Source: Flemingiibacterium sp045644145 (GTDB taxonomy: Bacteria; Bacillota; Clostridia; Oscillospirales; CAG-272). Taken from it: 64,000 nucleotides of DNA. Of the stretch, positions 41,798 to 49,526 are shown piece after piece. The stretch lies in assembly GCA_045644145.1 (NCBI GenBank), contig JAZRGK010000080.1:62001-126000 (forward strand), in the 5' to 3' direction. The first letter of the stretch is position 1. Every line of letters starts with the position of its first letter. The translations under genes and the position numbers were made by a program. A model generated the notes under the pieces. It searched no databases and had not been told where the DNA came from. It saw nothing but the letters and a program-made list of their open reading frames with translations.

Positions 41798-42372
41798 AAG
41801 CAATACTCATGAGCATACAGCCGAAGTGGTGCGAGCTTATCGCTTCGGGAAAGAAGACCATCGAGGTCCGTAAGACCAAACCCAAGCTCGATGTGCCGTT
41901 CAAGGTGTATATGTACGAAAGCGGCGGTGATGGTCGAGTAGGAAATCAAAATCTTAATGTTTACATAAAAGGCAATGGGCAAAAGAAAGTCATAGGCGAA
42001 TTTGTATGTGACCAACTTGTATGGGTGATATCTCATCCGGATGTGTTTGCCGGACATGCTTGCTATCATATCAAGCCGATTGAAGATGCTTGCATGACAG
42101 AAGATGAAGCAGAAACTTATTCGAGCGGAGCCGACGTGTACGGCTACCACATCTCCGATCTCGTGATATACGACAAGCCGAAGGAGCTATCAGAGTTCCG
42201 CGCCATTTGCAAGGAATACGAAAAAGAAAGACCGCGGTGCGGTGACTGTGAGTATTATCACTACGAATGTAATGAGAGTGTTGGATGCTATGTGGAGTGC
42301 TCTTGTGGTGGAGAGAAACCTATAATCCGTCCGCCGCAGTCCTGGTGCTATGTTGAGGAGGTACAAGTATGA
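41794..42372 (+). CDS. ASCH-domain (PUA-like) prophage protein
   Basis: 192 residues. The opening AILMSIQPKWCELIASGKKTIEVRKTKP is the RNA-binding-like ASCH/PUA signature, with FVCDQLVWV as a later strand. ASCH proteins are thought to bind RNA or modified nucleotides. The last 60 residues carry six Cys (RCGDCEYYHYECNESVGCYV), a possible zinc-binding tail. It starts with GTG overlapping the preceding stop. Confidence 0.75.
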   Translation: MKAILMSIQPKWCELIASGKKTIEVRKTKPKLDVPFKVYMYESGGDGRVGNQNLNVYIKGNGQKKVIGEFVCDQLVWVISHPDVFAGHACYHIKPIEDACMTEDEAETYSSGADVYGYHISDLVIYDKPKELSEFRAICKEYEKERPRCGDCEYYHYECNESVGCYVECSCGGEKPIIRPPQSWCYVEEVQV

Positions 42373-42734
42373 CTAAACAAGAGCAGATCAATGAACTTCG
42401 CGACCTTATCATGGTAGGTTCGCGTTTGGATATAAACTCCGCAACGGCGTTCGCTGAAACGCTGTACCAAAGAGGGTATCGTAAGCAGGGTGAATGGATA
42501 AGCGTTGACGAGCGACTCCCAGAACGGCAATGCGAATTGCTTGCTTATTACCATTTCGATAACGAAAATGACAGCAAGGGTGAAGCTCGATTTTCGGACA
42601 GATCTTTTGTAAGTGTGTTAACGTATTTTAAGCATGATGCGAAGCCGCACTTTCAGCACGAAAGCACGGGCTTGCGCGTCACCCACTGGATGCCGCTGCC
42701 TGAGCCGCCGAGAATGAAAGGCGGTGCGGAGTGA
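42369..42734 (+). CDS. DUF551 protein
   Basis: 121 residues. A helical N-terminus (about 1-35) precedes the DUF551 core WISVDERLPERQCELLAYYH and the end VTHWMPLPEPPR. Common in phages of Firmicutes and Proteobacteria; function unknown. It overlaps both neighbours by four bases. Confidence 0.78.
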   Translation: MTKQEQINELRDLIMVGSRLDINSATAFAETLYQRGYRKQGEWISVDERLPERQCELLAYYHFDNENDSKGEARFSDRSFVSVLTYFKHDAKPHFQHESTGLRVTHWMPLPEPPRMKGGAE

Positions 42735-43135
42735 TGACAGATAACGAGATTATAAAGGCGTTGGAAGAAGAACTCAAAACCGCATTAACAATAAATCATA
42801 GATTTGAAGAAAGCAACGACACCGAAAATCCTGACGACCATAAATTTATAGCACTTTTAAGCAACACTATTAAACTCATCAACCACCTAAAGGCAGAGAT
42901 TGAGAGGTTGGAGAGCAATCTTGAATTTGTACGAGGTACAGTTAAGAGATTGCGAGAATATGACGAAGAACGAGATATACAACTTCACGCAAGATTGACC
43001 GAGAAATCAAGAGCCGAAGCAATCAAAGAGTTTGCGGAGAGGTTGAAAGCGGAGGGATTCAAACACAAGAATTTTGGCGAACTCGTTTATGTTGATAACA
43101 TCGACGATCTTGTAAAAGAAATGGTAGGTGAGTGA
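42731..43135 (+). CDS. Coiled-coil prophage protein, unknown function
   Basis: 134 residues, strongly helical, with a heptad pattern from about 50 to 110 (LINHLKAEIERLESNLEFV). It can start at the GTG 42731 or at the ATG 42734 directly after it. It overlaps the next gene by four bases. Confidence 0.65.
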   Translation: MMTDNEIIKALEEELKTALTINHRFEESNDTENPDDHKFIALLSNTIKLINHLKAEIERLESNLEFVRGTVKRLREYDEERDIQLHARLTEKSRAEAIKEFAERLKAEGFKHKNFGELVYVDNIDDLVKEMVGE

Positions 43136-43710
43136 GAATGAATGAGCATGAAAGACTTTGTAAACTACTCGATGAAACATTCGATAATCAATATGCGGCT
43201 TATAGGGCGATCAGTGCAAAACAGACAGCAACGGACTTGCTTGCAAACGGCGTAATCGCACTGCCGTGTAAAGTAGGTGATACTGTGTATCGGATATCTA
43301 AGCGATACGGCGAATGGCGTGTGCTTCCAAGGGTGGTCTGCAATATGACATACTCGCTCGATCACTTTTATCGTCCGTCTTGGCGGATATTTACTACCAC
43401 AGACGACAAATTGGGTGAAACGGTGTTCATAACTCGGGAAGAGGCAGAATGTGCTGTTGCCATGAAGAACGGGACAGGAGAAGTAAACAGCGATATAGCT
43501 CGCGGCGAGAATGCAAAGCGCAGCACCACAGAGCTATTGCATGAGCTAACAACACATATGCAAGCGGTGGACAACGGATTCCTTTGGATACACACCGTAG
43601 ACGGTGTTACACATTTTGACGTATCGTGTGGAGAAGTGATTTCACGCCTTAATTATTTGAATGAGAAAAACTTAGCTGATGTATTGACACGGCTTAAGCA
43701 AACGGAGTGA
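43132..43710 (+). CDS. Prophage protein of unknown function
   Basis: 192 residues. The segment VIALPCKVGDTVYRIS is a common phage motif of unknown role. The C-terminal half is helical. It starts at the GTG 43132 overlapping the preceding gene; the ATG at 43138 is an alternative. No enzyme motif is visible. Confidence 0.6.
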   Translation: MRMNEHERLCKLLDETFDNQYAAYRAISAKQTATDLLANGVIALPCKVGDTVYRISKRYGEWRVLPRVVCNMTYSLDHFYRPSWRIFTTTDDKLGETVFITREEAECAVAMKNGTGEVNSDIARGENAKRSTTELLHELTTHMQAVDNGFLWIHTVDGVTHFDVSCGEVISRLNYLNEKNLADVLTRLKQTE

Positions 43711-43714
43711 TAAC

Positions 43715-44020
43715 ATGTACATATGCAACAGATGCGGACATCTTGTCGATGAAGTGCCCACAGAAAAGTGGCGGCACACAGAGCTTGAGGGCGCGTACTA
43801 CGAGGAAGAGGAAATGCCGTGCAGTTGCGGCGGCGAGTTTGTAGAGGCTTACGAGTGCGAGTGCTGCGGCGAATACGAAGCCGAGAACGAGCTTAACAAC
43901 GGTTGGTGCCGTTCCTGTGTGGCGGATTTGTGTGCCGCCCAAGGGCTTGATCCTAAGCGGCATGCAATGGAGATATACGAGCTTATCGAGGATGAGCGTG
44001 AGGCGGTATGGAAATATTAA
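43715..44020 (+). CDS. Zinc-ribbon prophage protein
   Basis: 101 residues with three Cys-pair groups: CNRCG at the start, CSCGG at about 37, and CECCG followed by CRSC. These could form two zinc ribbons. Very acidic between them. The role may be nucleic acid or protein binding. No named family is recognised. Confidence 0.65.
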   Translation: MYICNRCGHLVDEVPTEKWRHTELEGAYYEEEEMPCSCGGEFVEAYECECCGEYEAENELNNGWCRSCVADLCAAQGLDPKRHAMEIYELIEDEREAVWKY

Positions 44021-44038
44021 ACGAAAGGATTAAATAAC

Positions 44039-44689
44039 ATGGCAAGAATTATAGGAATCATGGGGGAAAGCGGAGCCGGGAAAACTACCTCTATGCGAAA
44101 TCTTGATCCGGCAACCACATATTATTTTGACTGCGACAAAAAAGGGTTATCGTGGCGCGGTTGGAAAAAACAGTACAACGGTGAAGCGAAGAATTACCGC
44201 TGTACCGACGATCAGGCAGAGATACTTGCGATACTTCGCGGCATAAACGAAAAATGTCCAAATATCAAGACCGTTATCCTTGACACACTCAACGGCGTAA
44301 TGGTTGCAGATGAAATGCGCAGAAGCCGCGAAAAGGGCTATGACAAGTGGGTTGATCTTGCTGTGGCTGTGTACGGTATTATTGATTATGCACTTCAAAT
44401 GCGCGAGGACATGACGGTGATATTTGTATGCCACTCACAGACTGTACGGGATGACAACGGCTATATGTTCACGTCCATCAAAACCAACGGTCAGAAGCTT
44501 TCTAAAATCGGACTTGAAACCAAATTCCCCATAGTACTCCACGCCAAGTGCATTGACGGGGAATACATTTTTGAAACACAAGCTAATTTTTCCACAGCAA
44601 AAACGCCTCTTGGGCTTTTCTCTAACAAGACTATTCCCAACGATATTGCTACTGTGCTACAAGCGATAGAGGAGTATGAAAATGGCTAA
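44039..44689 (+). CDS. Sak4-like AAA ATPase (phage recombinase)
   Basis: 216 residues. Walker A GESGAGKTT at residue 9 and Walker B VILDTLNGVMV at about 83 give a RecA-core P-loop protein. The following IFVCHSQTVRDDNGYMF is like the Sak4 group of phage single-strand annealing ATPases. Sak4 works with its own SSB, and an SSB-like gene lies two genes downstream. It replaces RecT/Beta-type proteins in many phages. The alternative is a general phage nucleotide-binding protein. Confidence 0.8.
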   Translation: MARIIGIMGESGAGKTTSMRNLDPATTYYFDCDKKGLSWRGWKKQYNGEAKNYRCTDDQAEILAILRGINEKCPNIKTVILDTLNGVMVADEMRRSREKGYDKWVDLAVAVYGIIDYALQMREDMTVIFVCHSQTVRDDNGYMFTSIKTNGQKLSKIGLETKFPIVLHAKCIDGEYIFETQANFSTAKTPLGLFSNKTIPNDIATVLQAIEEYENG

Positions 44690-44918
44690 TTTTGACAGTG
44701 GAGTAAAGGCATACGTCACGGGAGAGTGTACAGTAAAGGTGTATTTCCCTATAGACTATCGTGACAACGCAGATGTGAGCTGTTTCCAGTGCAAATTTTT
44801 TAGCAGGAACAACGGTGTATGCCAACTGACAAAGGAAGTAAGCGAATATCCAACAAAACATATCGGAAGTAATTGTCCGCTTGTATTTAGCGGCGAAATA
44901 AATGATACAAAGGAGTAA
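44682..44918 (+). CDS. Small Cys-containing prophage protein
   Basis: 78 residues with CFQCKFF, a later CQLTKE and NCPL, together a possible single zinc site. It overlaps the Sak4-like gene by eight bases and lies between it and the SSB-like gene, a conserved-looking order. The ATG 44682 has GAGGAG seven bases upstream. Confidence 0.65.
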   Translation: MANFDSGVKAYVTGECTVKVYFPIDYRDNADVSCFQCKFFSRNNGVCQLTKEVSEYPTKHIGSNCPLVFSGEINDTKE

Positions 44919-44923
44919 CGATC

Positions 44924-45508
44924 ATGAAACCTATCAACAACTACGAAAATATTCAGGCAAGCACAGGCGAATTTGCAAGACCTACAGCAGGCGGATACAT
45001 TGCTGTGATAACATCTGTCAAAGATGTTCAGCTCGATCCCGTCAGCGGCAAGGGTGAATATCTGAACATTCAATACGATTTTGCGGCAGGGGAATTCAAG
45101 GGATATCACCACGATACGTTTGAAAAATTCGGCTTTTGGGGCGGATCGTTTATTCGCTCATACAAAGAAAAGGCTGTTGGGATGTTCAAGCACTTCACCA
45201 ACTGCGTCGAGGAATCGAATCCCGGGTATAGATGGGACTGGAACGAGGTGGGGCTTATCGGCAGATATATTGGCTTAGTGCTTGGCGAAGAGGAATACAT
45301 CAGCAACAAGGACAACACCGTTAAGGTGCGGCTCGTTGTCAAAGAGTTAAAAACACTGAAACAGATACAGGACGGAGATTTCAAAGTGCCGCCTCTTAAA
45401 AAGCTTGATGTCGGTGTACCTACGGCAAACTTTGGCGCACCGCCTATTTTGCCCACAAGTGCACCGCAGTGGGAAACTCTTAGCGGCGACAGTGAGCTTC
45501 CGTTTTAA
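44924..45508 (+). CDS. SSB-like prophage protein (DUF669 type)
   Basis: 194 residues. The N-terminal 130 residues form a beta-rich, OB-like region (GGYIAVITSVKDVQ, EYLNIQYDF), then a Pro-rich linker, ending in the tip SGDSELPF. An acidic tip ending in Pro-Phe is the protein-interaction tail of SSB proteins. Combined with the Sak4-like ATPase it makes a recombination pair. The family name is tentative. Confidence 0.75.
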   Translation: MKPINNYENIQASTGEFARPTAGGYIAVITSVKDVQLDPVSGKGEYLNIQYDFAAGEFKGYHHDTFEKFGFWGGSFIRSYKEKAVGMFKHFTNCVEESNPGYRWDWNEVGLIGRYIGLVLGEEEYISNKDNTVKVRLVVKELKTLKQIQDGDFKVPPLKKLDVGVPTANFGAPPILPTSAPQWETLSGDSELPF

Positions 45509-45511
45509 GCT

Positions 45512-46075
45512 ATGGATATGAGGCAGATAAAAGCGATTGAGGCGGCGAATAAAGCTCGCATACTTTCGGTGTGCGAGGGCTGCCCCGATTGCAGTGGTAT
45601 ATACTTCCTGCTTCGCGAGGAAGACGGATTCAGATATGCGTACATAGGGCAGGCGAAACGCCTGCTCACCCGTCTTGCTGGACATCTGCGCGGTTATCAG
45701 CATATTGATCTATCGATTCGCAAGCACGGGCTTTACAGTGTAGACAATCCCACAGGATGGCGGATACATTTTCTTGAATTCCCGGAGAGTCAACTTGACG
45801 AAATGGAGCGCGAATACATACGCAAATACGCTACAGCAGGCTATCAGCTCCGCAACAAGACCGATGGCGGTCAGGGTAAGGGCAAGACGGGTATTGCTGA
45901 TAATAAGCCCTCACGGGGCTATTACGACGGTGTTGAGCAAGGCAAGAAGAACACACGCAGGTTTATTTGCGACTTGTTCGCAAAGCATCTTGATTTTAAA
46001 CCCAAATCAGACAAGCCCACAAAGCATCAGCAAAGGGCGATGGAGAAGTTTGCGGCATTTTTGCGAGGGGAATGA
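45512..46075 (+). CDS. GIY-YIG nuclease-domain protein
   Basis: 187 residues. The nuclease core is visible: SGIYFLLREEDGFRYAYIGQAKRLLTRLAGHL with GIY and YIG strands, an Arg and His on the following helix, and a catalytic Glu candidate in MEREYIRKY. The tail is basic. It may be a structure-specific nuclease for the recombination block or a homing-type nuclease. It sits between the SSB-like gene and the replication initiator and overlaps the latter region. Confidence 0.88.
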   Translation: MDMRQIKAIEAANKARILSVCEGCPDCSGIYFLLREEDGFRYAYIGQAKRLLTRLAGHLRGYQHIDLSIRKHGLYSVDNPTGWRIHFLEFPESQLDEMEREYIRKYATAGYQLRNKTDGGQGKGKTGIADNKPSRGYYDGVEQGKKNTRRFICDLFAKHLDFKPKSDKPTKHQQRAMEKFAAFLRGE

Positions 46076-46083
46076 GGTGCATT

Positions 46084-47010
46084 ATGGCTGAGCCAAATAC
46101 ATTTATAAAATTACATAGAAGCATCTTGAATAGTGCGGTATTCACGGATGCGGAAGTCTTGCGGTTGTGGATATATTTTCTCTGCCAAGCTTCAACTGAG
46201 GACAGAGAAATCATAGTTTCCGGTACGGTTGTCAAGCTGAAAAGAGGGCAGCTTATCACGGGGCGAAAAAAGCTGTCACAGGCTCTTGGGGTTTCGGAAA
46301 GCAAAGTTTATCGAATGATGAAGACGCTTGAAGAAACACAGTGTATAACAACTGAAGCGGTTAGCAATTTTTCTGTAACGACTATTGTTAACTGGTCAAA
46401 GTTTCAAGCTCCCTCAAAAAAAGTGAACAGCACTCGAACAGCAGGCGAACAAAAAAACGAACAGCAGATTTGTCGCGAAAATCCTTATAACATGGGTGAA
46501 ATTCCAAAACATCACCCAAAAAGTGAACAGCAGGCGAACAGCACAACAACGAAAAATCGAACAGCAGGCGAACAGCAGGCGAACAGCACTCGAACAGCAG
46601 GCGAACACAATACAAGAAATATAAAGAATTATAAAGAATTATATAATTATATAAAGTGTGTAGAGCCGACTGCGCCGGCACACGCGCACATATCAGAAGC
46701 ACCGTTGCACGGCGCTTATAAAAACGTCCTGTTGTCAGACGAGGAATTCGAAGCACTCAAACAGCGATTCCCAAATGATTGGGGGGCAAGAATCGATAGG
46801 CTTTCTAAGTACATGGCTGACAGCAAGAAAACATATGCTTCGCACTATGATACCATTATGACATGGGCAGAGCAGGATGAGGCGAAAAAACGCAACGAGA
46901 GACGCACAACGCCTTGTAACGGTTTTGACGAAAACGAAGCGTTTGCCGCTGCTCTTGAACGGTCGAGGCAGGTAATGGAGCGGAAGTGTAGATTGGAGGA
47001 GGTAGAATGA
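46084..47010 (+). CDS. Phage replication initiator with internal iterons
   Basis: 308 residues. The N-terminal domain (about 1-100) is a winged helix (KKLSQALGVSESKVYRMMKTL), as in phage replisome organisers. A low-complexity linker (about 112-180) repeats QQANST and RTAGEQ and is encoded by the iteron DNA. The C-terminal 100 residues (LSDEEFEALKQRFPNDW, SHYDTIMTWAEQDEAKKR) match the end of phage DnaD-like replication proteins that recruit the helicase loader. The ATG 46084 has GAGGTG upstream; the in-frame ATG at 46072 is less well placed. Having the origin inside its own gene recalls lambda O. Confidence 0.82.
   Translation: MAEPNTFIKLHRSILNSAVFTDAEVLRLWIYFLCQASTEDREIIVSGTVVKLKRGQLITGRKKLSQALGVSESKVYRMMKTLEETQCITTEAVSNFSVTTIVNWSKFQAPSKKVNSTRTAGEQKNEQQICRENPYNMGEIPKHHPKSEQQANSTTTKNRTAGEQQANSTRTAGEHNTRNIKNYKELYNYIKCVEPTAPAHAHISEAPLHGAYKNVLLSDEEFEALKQRFPNDWGARIDRLSKYMADSKKTYASHYDTIMTWAEQDEAKKRNERRTTPCNGFDENEAFAAALERSRQVMERKCRLEEVE
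46425..46660 (+). other. Predicted prophage replication origin: 11-bp iterons plus AT-rich segment
   Basis: Nine exact copies of GAACAGCA start at 46425, 46436, 46459, 46525, 46536, 46559, 46570, 46581 and 46592, with partial ones at 46447 and 46603. Most are spaced 11 bases, one helical turn. An about 50-base AT-only-like stretch follows (46609-46660). Iterons plus an unwinding element inside an initiator gene are the hallmark of lambdoid-style origins. Confidence 0.78.
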
Positions 47011-47414
47011 CGCTTAGGGAGCTATCACAGCTATACCACCTTAAATGCGAGATTGAGAAAGACAAAAAGCGGCTCGCAGAACTTCAAAGCAAAGCCTATG
47101 CCGCATCTTCGCCGAATCTATCGGGTGAAGGTGTCTGTTCCGGAGTTGGCGACCGTGTGGGGAGATATGCTTTAGAAGTTGCGGAGATAGAGCAAATTAT
47201 AAAAAGCAAAATGGATCGATGCGTTCGTGAAAGGTTAAAGCTCGAGAAATATATCGCCGATATACCGGATAGCCTAACCAGGCGAATATTTACACTCCGA
47301 TTCGTTGATGGCTTGTCATGGCTCAAAGTAGCGCGCGCTATCGGTGGAAGCATGACATCAGACTGCGCAAGAATGATATGCAACCGTTACATAGAAAAAG
47401 CAGAGCAAAAATGA
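47007..47414 (+). CDS. Late transcription regulator, DUF1492/ArpU/RinA-like
   Basis: 135 residues. The N-terminal half is coiled coil. The C-terminal half, IPDSLTRRIFTLRFVDGLSW then VARAIGG, is a sigma-region-4-like helix-turn-helix of the DUF1492/ArpU type. Such proteins sit just before the terminase genes in Firmicutes phages and activate late transcription or packaging. The position here is the same, and a candidate late promoter follows. Confidence 0.8.
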   Translation: MTLRELSQLYHLKCEIEKDKKRLAELQSKAYAASSPNLSGEGVCSGVGDRVGRYALEVAEIEQIIKSKMDRCVRERLKLEKYIADIPDSLTRRIFTLRFVDGLSWLKVARAIGGSMTSDCARMICNRYIEKAEQK

Positions 47415-47607
47415 AAGTTGTTCGTTTTGTTCGCTTTATATGTGATATAATGGTATCGTCGAGAGGTATACAGAGGTGTACTTCTCGATTTGCATTAACA
47501 CCGTCTTACACTCCGGACGGTGCGAGGGTAAAGGGAAATGAACGCCGCACGAATGCAGTTGGTGGAGGCAGTGGCGTACTAAATCGAAAAGGAAGGCGGT
47601 GAGTCGT
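47415..47607 (+). promoter_or_regulatory. Candidate late promoter and packaging region
   Basis: TATAAT at 47446-47451 is preceded not by a consensus -35 but by the direct repeat TTCGTTTTG / TTCGCTTTA (about 47421-47440), as expected for an activated promoter. Two hairpins follow: 47460-47487 (imperfect 12 bp) and CACCGTC/GACGGTG near 47502-47523. This non-coding stretch just before the terminase genes could also hold the packaging site. Confidence 0.5.
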
Positions 47608-48114
47608 ATGGCAAAAGGTAAATACGAAAAGTGGCTTGAGCCGGACGGCTTACTGCTGCTTGAGGCTTGGGCACGGGATGGCTTGACGGATGAGCAAATT
47701 GCCCACAATATGGACGTTGCATACTCCACTTTGCGTGCATGGCGTGATAAGTTTTCGGCACTTTCGGCAGCCCTAAAAAAGGGCAAGGAAGTCGTTGACG
47801 TAGAAGTCGAGAACGCTTTATTAAAAAAAGCTCTTGGCATCAAGGAAACCGTCTTGAAACCAATAAAGGTTAAAGAGGTTTTATACGAAGACGGTAAGCG
47901 GATAAAAGAGACGGAGCGCATTGAATATGCGGAGGAGCAGGTATATGTTCCCCCCGAAACAGCTGCTATAATCTTTTGGCTTAAGAACCGACGTCCCGAT
48001 CTATGGCGTGACAAACAAAGTATGGAGCTTTCCGGAGAGGTTAAAAATAACCCTTTTGCCGGGTTAACCACCGATCAGCTTATTAAATTGGCAGATGCCG
48101 GTGATAGCGATTGA
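47608..48114 (+). CDS. Terminase small subunit
   Basis: 168 residues. A DNA-binding helix-turn-helix (ARDGLTDEQIAHNMDVAY, then STLRAWRDKF) is followed by a helical oligomerisation segment VENALLKKALG and the terminal region ETAAIIFWLKNRRPDLWRDK. This is the layout of SPP1/phBC6A51-type small terminases, which recognise the packaging site. The ATG 47608 has AAGGCGGTGA upstream. It overlaps the large subunit. Confidence 0.88.
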   Translation: MAKGKYEKWLEPDGLLLLEAWARDGLTDEQIAHNMDVAYSTLRAWRDKFSALSAALKKGKEVVDVEVENALLKKALGIKETVLKPIKVKEVLYEDGKRIKETERIEYAEEQVYVPPETAAIIFWLKNRRPDLWRDKQSMELSGEVKNNPFAGLTTDQLIKLADAGDSD

Positions 48115-49508
48115 GTGCGGCGATTAAACTAGGTGCTAAAATAGAACTCGCAAAACGTGACTTTTGGCGATACTGCAATCTTAAAGCTCCAAACTTTTAT
48201 AAAAAGGACCGGCAATTCTTAATTGATTTTTGCCACGAGATGCAAGACTTTTACCAAAGTGACGACGAGGTGCTCATTGTCAATATGCCGCCTCGACACG
48301 GTAAGAGCCGTACCGCTCAATGCTTTGTTGAATGGATCCTTGGGCAGAATCAAACGGAAAAGATAATGACCGGCTCATACAATGAAACGCTTTCAACCAG
48401 CTTCGCCAAAGGCGTACGCAACACCATAGCTGAAGAAAAGGCGGACGAGGATCGTGTTGTGTATTCTGACGTATTCCCGGGCGTCAAAATCAAACAAGGC
48501 GACGGTGCAATGAATTTGTGGAGCCTCGAGGGCGGATATAACAATTACCTTGCAACCTCCCCCACGGGTACCGCCACCGGCTTTGGCGCATCGATCCTTA
48601 TTATCGACGACCTTATAAAATCAGCACTTGAGGCTAATAATGCTGACACCCTCGAGAAGCACTGGGATTGGTTCACCAACACAATGCTCTCCAGACTCGA
48701 GGAGGGCGGCAAAATCATAATAATAATGACACGCTGGCACAGTTTAGACCTCGCCGGGCGTGCATTAGATTTTTATACACAGGCAGGTGCCAAGATACGA
48801 CACATATCATACAAGGCTATGCAGGGTGACGGCACGATGCTGTGCCCGCAAATATTATCCCTACGCTCCTATAAATCAAAAATACGGGCTATGGGTGATG
48901 ATATTGCATCTGCAAACTACCAGCAGGAGCCCATTGACATTAAAGGCCGTTTGTATAGCAGCTTTAAGACCTATGACAAACTGCCTACCGATGAAAGCGG
49001 GCACTCATTATTTACAGCGATCAAAAATTACACAGATACAGCCGACACCGGCGATGATTATCTTTGCAGTATAAGCTACGGTGTTTACAACAAAGAGGCT
49101 TATGTGCTTGATGTGCTTTATACCAAAGCGCCTATGGAGATAACAGAGCCACAAACCGCTCAAATGCTTAAAGCGGGTAATGTGGGCTGGGCTGACATTG
49201 AAAGTAACAACGGTGGCAGAGGCTTTGCGAGGTCCGTAACAAGGCACTTGGCTGCTTTAGGATCCAATCGTTGTCACATTGAGGCCTTTTACCAAAGTAA
49301 AAACAAAGAGGCTCGCATACTTTCAAATGCGACGTGGGTTATGGATCACATATATTACCCGGCGAACTGGAAAGACCGATGGCCGGAATATTACAAGGCA
49401 ATGAGCCGATACCAACGCGAGGGCAAAAATGCGCACGATGATGCGCCTGATGCCACCACGGGTATTGCTGAACGTATAAACAACGGCTCACACTACAGTT
49501 TCGATTAA
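48111..49508 (+). CDS. Terminase large subunit
   Basis: 465 residues; the packaging motor ATPase and nuclease. Walker A-like NMPPRHGKSRTAQ at about residue 63, Walker B SILIIDDLIKSA at about 160, the coupling motif IIIMTRWHSLDLAGRAL, and a RNase H-like nuclease domain in the C-terminal third with WADIESNNGGRGF and a final DDAPDATTG. It starts with TTG in the TTGA overlap with the small subunit; no in-frame ATG lies near. No HNH or intein insertion is seen. Confidence 0.95.
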   Translation: MSAAIKLGAKIELAKRDFWRYCNLKAPNFYKKDRQFLIDFCHEMQDFYQSDDEVLIVNMPPRHGKSRTAQCFVEWILGQNQTEKIMTGSYNETLSTSFAKGVRNTIAEEKADEDRVVYSDVFPGVKIKQGDGAMNLWSLEGGYNNYLATSPTGTATGFGASILIIDDLIKSALEANNADTLEKHWDWFTNTMLSRLEEGGKIIIIMTRWHSLDLAGRALDFYTQAGAKIRHISYKAMQGDGTMLCPQILSLRSYKSKIRAMGDDIASANYQQEPIDIKGRLYSSFKTYDKLPTDESGHSLFTAIKNYTDTADTGDDYLCSISYGVYNKEAYVLDVLYTKAPMEITEPQTAQMLKAGNVGWADIESNNGGRGFARSVTRHLAALGSNRCHIEAFYQSKNKEARILSNATWVMDHIYYPANWKDRWPEYYKAMSRYQREGKNAHDDAPDATTGIAERINNGSHYSFD

Positions 49509-49526
49509 AGCAAGGAGGCGTAAGCC

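Noticed and set aside
47411..47602. 63-codon ORF between the late regulator and the small terminase
   Set aside because: It overlaps the candidate promoter and hairpins, has no binding site and a product with no family character.
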